From the NCBI GenBank assembly GCA_013152135.1, contig JAADGX010000001.1, forward strand, positions 1-7,223: a stretch of 7,223 nt of DNA. The letters run 5' to 3'. Shown one piece after another: positions 5,485 to 7,223 of this stretch. Numbering within the stretch: the first letter of the stretch is position 1; each line of letters begins with the position of its first letter. Made by a program: the position numbers and the translations under genes. The notes below the pieces were generated by a model. The model did no database searches. It was not told the origin of the DNA and saw nothing but the letters and a program-made list of their open reading frames with translations. The DNA comes from Chlorobiota bacterium. Its GTDB lineage: Bacteria > Bacteroidota > Ignavibacteria > SZUA-365 > JAADGX01.

Positions 5485-6225
5485 ATGCGAAGAATAATCA
5501 TCGCATCAGCGCTTGCCGTTATGTTCGTGGCGCTCGGTCCGGGTTCGGCGCAGGCCCAGGACGGGGAGGAGTACGCCCCGCCGAAGGTCGCCATCCTGGA
5601 CGAATTCCACGAAGTGATCTACGTCCTCTGGCACCAGGCCTGGCCGTCGAAGGACTACCAGGAAATGAAGGAGCTTCTCCCGCAGGTCCAGGAATTCGTT
5701 GAAAAAATTGAAGCCTACGAGTTGCCGCACCAGTTGCACGAAAAGGAAGGGAAGTGGCGGGAAGCCGTCGCGGGCCTGAGACAGGCGGCGGAGGATTACA
5801 AGAAGGCCGCTGCTGAGGATAACGACAAGGCGTTGTTGAACGCGGTGGAGGACCTTCATGCCCAGTTTGAAGCCCTGACAAGGGTCGTTCGGCCGAAGCT
5901 GCGGGAGCTGGAGGAATTCCATACCGTACTGTACTACATTTACCACTATTACATGCCGGAAAAGAACGTGGAGAAGCTGCGTTCAGCCAGCCTGAAACTG
6001 GCGGAACGGGCCCAGACCCTGGTTGACGCCAGCTTGCCCCGGCGCTTGAAAGACGTTGAAAAAGAGTTCAGGTCCGCGGCCGGGAGCCTGAAGCAGGCGG
6101 CTGACGACCTGGTGAAAGTCGCCGCGGGCGATGACGTGGCGAAGATGGATGAAGCAGTGGAAACCGTGCATAGCCGCTACGAAGAAGTCGTGTCGGTGCT
6201 GGATCCCGAACACGATTCACATTAG
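5485..6225 (+). CDS. Exported tandem-duplicated helical protein with paired histidines
   Basis: I do not recognise the family of this 246-aa product. Residues 1-24 are a signal peptide with cleavage expected after AQA, so it is periplasmic or secreted. The mature protein is two repeats offset by exactly 104 residues with no gap over their aligned length. Conserved pairs include EFH 40-42/144-146, Tyr46/150, His50/154, Pro54/158, Leu98/202, Gln-Ala-Ala 100-102/204-206, His125/229 and Pro137/241. Each repeat looks like about four amphipathic helices, so two four-helix bundles are likely. Helix one has His at i and i+8 and helix four has a third His, all kept in both copies. This suggests a metal or haem site, but there is no CXXCH. 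ATG 5485 follows AAGGAG (5473-5478) at six bases. It is convergent with a multihaem cytochrome gene, so a redox role is possible. Metal binding is inference. Confidence 0.85.
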   Translation: MRRIIIASALAVMFVALGPGSAQAQDGEEYAPPKVAILDEFHEVIYVLWHQAWPSKDYQEMKELLPQVQEFVEKIEAYELPHQLHEKEGKWREAVAGLRQAAEDYKKAAAEDNDKALLNAVEDLHAQFEALTRVVRPKLRELEEFHTVLYYIYHYYMPEKNVEKLRSASLKLAERAQTLVDASLPRRLKDVEKEFRSAAGSLKQAADDLVKVAAGDDVAKMDEAVETVHSRYEEVVSVLDPEHDSH

Positions 6226-6249
6226 CGCGCGTAACACCGAAAGGAAAGA

Positions 6250-6280
6250 AGCGGGCTGGTTTCCATCTGCTCGCTTTTTT
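6250..6280 (+). terminator. Intrinsic terminator of the duplicated-helix gene
   Basis: AGCGGGC (6250-6256) pairs with GCTCGCT (6269-6275) with one G-U pair. An inner TGG/CCA (6257-6259 with 6263-6265) extends it. TTTTTT (6275-6280) follows at once. It starts 25 bases after the stop of the plus-strand gene, a typical Rho-independent arrangement. Confidence 0.75.
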
Positions 6281-6336
6281 GTTGGCATCTCCGGGCGGGC
6301 GGATCAGCATCCGTCTTCCGTGTGAAATTACAAATG

Positions 6337-6366
6337 AAAAAGGCGGACACCGTGGCCCGCCTTTTT
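6337..6366. terminator. Bidirectional terminator between convergent genes
   Basis: AAAAAGGCGG (6337-6346) and CCGCCTTTTT (6357-6366) form a ten-bp stem around a ten-base loop, giving a T-run on either strand. It lies 19 bases beyond the stop of the minus-strand cytochrome gene, so it most likely ends that transcript. It could also back up the plus-strand terminator at 6250-6280. Confidence 0.8.
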
Positions 6367-6384
6367 CCGTAAAATCATGAAATA

Positions 6385-7223
6385 CTATTTCTGCGCTTTC
6401 GCTCTCAACTCTTCGGCGAGGGTCTTGATCTCCACCAGGTCCTGCTTCATCTCGCTCCATCCGTACCACAGCGCGTAGTCCGGGTTGGCGTGAAAGGCGC
6501 CCTGGAAAGCGCGCATCCGGTGCTTGAGATACATGACGAACAGGGTCTGTTCGATCTTGGTGGGCGCGTCGTGGAATGTCAGCAAATCCGGGAACGGATA
6601 CGCGTAGTTGTCAGGCTTCTTGAGGATGCCGTCCTTGTAGAGCCCGGCCACGATCCGAATTGCCTCGGCCATGAGGCGGTCGACGGACTTGATCATGTCG
6701 TCGCCCTTCTGGAGTTCGCTCTTGGCGAACTTCGAGGAGTGGCATTTGCTGCACGTCTTGATCATCTTGTCGCGTTCGCGCTGCCAGTCTTCCTGTGTCA
6801 GGCGCGCCACGTCGGCGGCTTTCACCACGTCGAGCCTCGCCGTGGGATTGCCCTCGGGATCGAGCACGCCCAGTCCCTGGAGGATGGTAACCTGGTCTGC
6901 AGCCCATTGCTTGTCTTCGGGCAAGGGCAGGCGAACCGCCAGGAATCCCCAGGCCGTACGCACTTCGTGGTTTCCATCCTGCATGTGGCAGGTCTGGCAG
7001 GTAGGCGCCGCGCTGTTCTCGGGCAGGATTCCCTGCTGCTTCAACAGGGCGCGCACGCCGTGCTTGGACGAGGAGTACATTTCCCACTGCGGGTGGTCGA
7101 AGCCCATGTGGCAGGTCTGGCAGGCCTGGGGCTGCTTGGCCTCTTTGCTGGAAAAGGTGTGCCGGGTGTGGCAGGCGTCGCACGAGGCAAGTCCGTATCC
7201 CGAGCCTTCTTCCTTCAGCTTCT
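6385..7223 (-). CDS. Multihaem cytochrome c, HAO-like, C-terminal part
   Basis: The reading frame runs off the right edge, so the N-terminus and signal peptide are missing. About 279 residues are visible. Four covalent haem sites occur: CDACH (7182-7168), CQTCH (7122-7108), CQTCH (6999-6985) and CSKCH (6753-6739). The segments DHPQWEMYSSSKHG and CQTCHMQDGNHEVRTAWG resemble the C-terminal half of hydroxylamine-oxidoreductase-related octahaem cytochromes (the 'seven times multi-haem' family). Extra histidines such as SKHG, GNHEV and GAFHANP could be distal haem ligands. A helical tail without cysteines ends at LRAKAQK, with no membrane anchor. An internal ATG at 7107 is not the start, because it would separate the first two CXXCH sites from the rest. 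The protein is expected to act in periplasmic electron transfer or nitrogen or sulfur redox chemistry. The catalytic haem region is outside the window, so substrate cannot be assigned. Confidence 0.85.
   Translation of the reverse strand, partial: KLKEEGSGYGLASCDACHTRHTFSSKEAKQPQACQTCHMGFDHPQWEMYSSSKHGVRALLKQQGILPENSAAPTCQTCHMQDGNHEVRTAWGFLAVRLPLPEDKQWAADQVTILQGLGVLDPEGNPTARLDVVKAADVARLTQEDWQRERDKMIKTCSKCHSSKFAKSELQKGDDMIKSVDRLMAEAIRIVAGLYKDGILKKPDNYAYPFPDLLTFHDAPTKIEQTLFVMYLKHRMRAFQGAFHANPDYALWYGWSEMKQDLVEIKTLAEELRAKAQK

Noticed and set aside
5506..5946. 146-aa minus-strand frame opposite the duplicated-helix gene
   Set aside because: Antisense shadow; the plus strand has a signal peptide, a Shine-Dalgarno and a protein-level duplication.
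6611..7183. 190-aa minus-strand frame overlapping the cytochrome
   Set aside because: It is an alternative frame of the cytochrome gene; the CXXCH motifs lie in the other frame, which is open to the window edge.

Overview
The window comes from a bacterium with GC-rich housekeeping-style genes (68% GC at 1261-1320, 65% at 5761-5820) and many exported proteins. An S46-type dipeptidyl-peptidase and an HAO-like multihaem cytochrome c point to a free-living, probably uncultured Gram-negative lineage, perhaps in or near the FCB superphylum. That placement is inference; the sequence holds no phylogenetic marker.

Layout. 1-204 is a control region with nine tandem octamers and a perfect 17-bp palindrome. 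205-2340 (+) encodes an exported S46 peptidase with its catalytic triad and a DPP11-type arginine. 2341-2726 is a non-coding or weakly coding leader. It holds three successive Shine-Dalgarno/ATG modules, a long hairpin closed by a UUCG loop, and a terminator-like hairpin. 2727-3881 (+) is an AT-rich secreted seven-repeat beta-propeller protein. 3936-4077 is a composite palindromic intergenic repeat. 4107-4694 (-) is a leucine-rich-repeat lipoprotein. 4950-5357 (+) is an OsmC-type peroxidase. 5485-6225 (+) is an exported helical protein made of two gap-free 104-residue repeats that share three histidines. Two intrinsic terminators follow. 6385-7223 (-) is the C-terminal part of a multihaem cytochrome c whose start lies beyond the window.

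How the genes relate. No clear operon is visible; most genes have their own leader and several pairs are convergent. Nearly every product except OsmC is exported. The right half has a redox flavour (thiol peroxidase, histidine-rich helical protein, multihaem cytochrome). The middle (about 2341-4700) is lower in GC and rich in repeat proteins and palindromes, so it reads as an accessory insertion between core-like segments. The observations most worth a second look are the structured leader at 2483-2726, the duplicated three-histidine protein, and the composite palindromic repeat.
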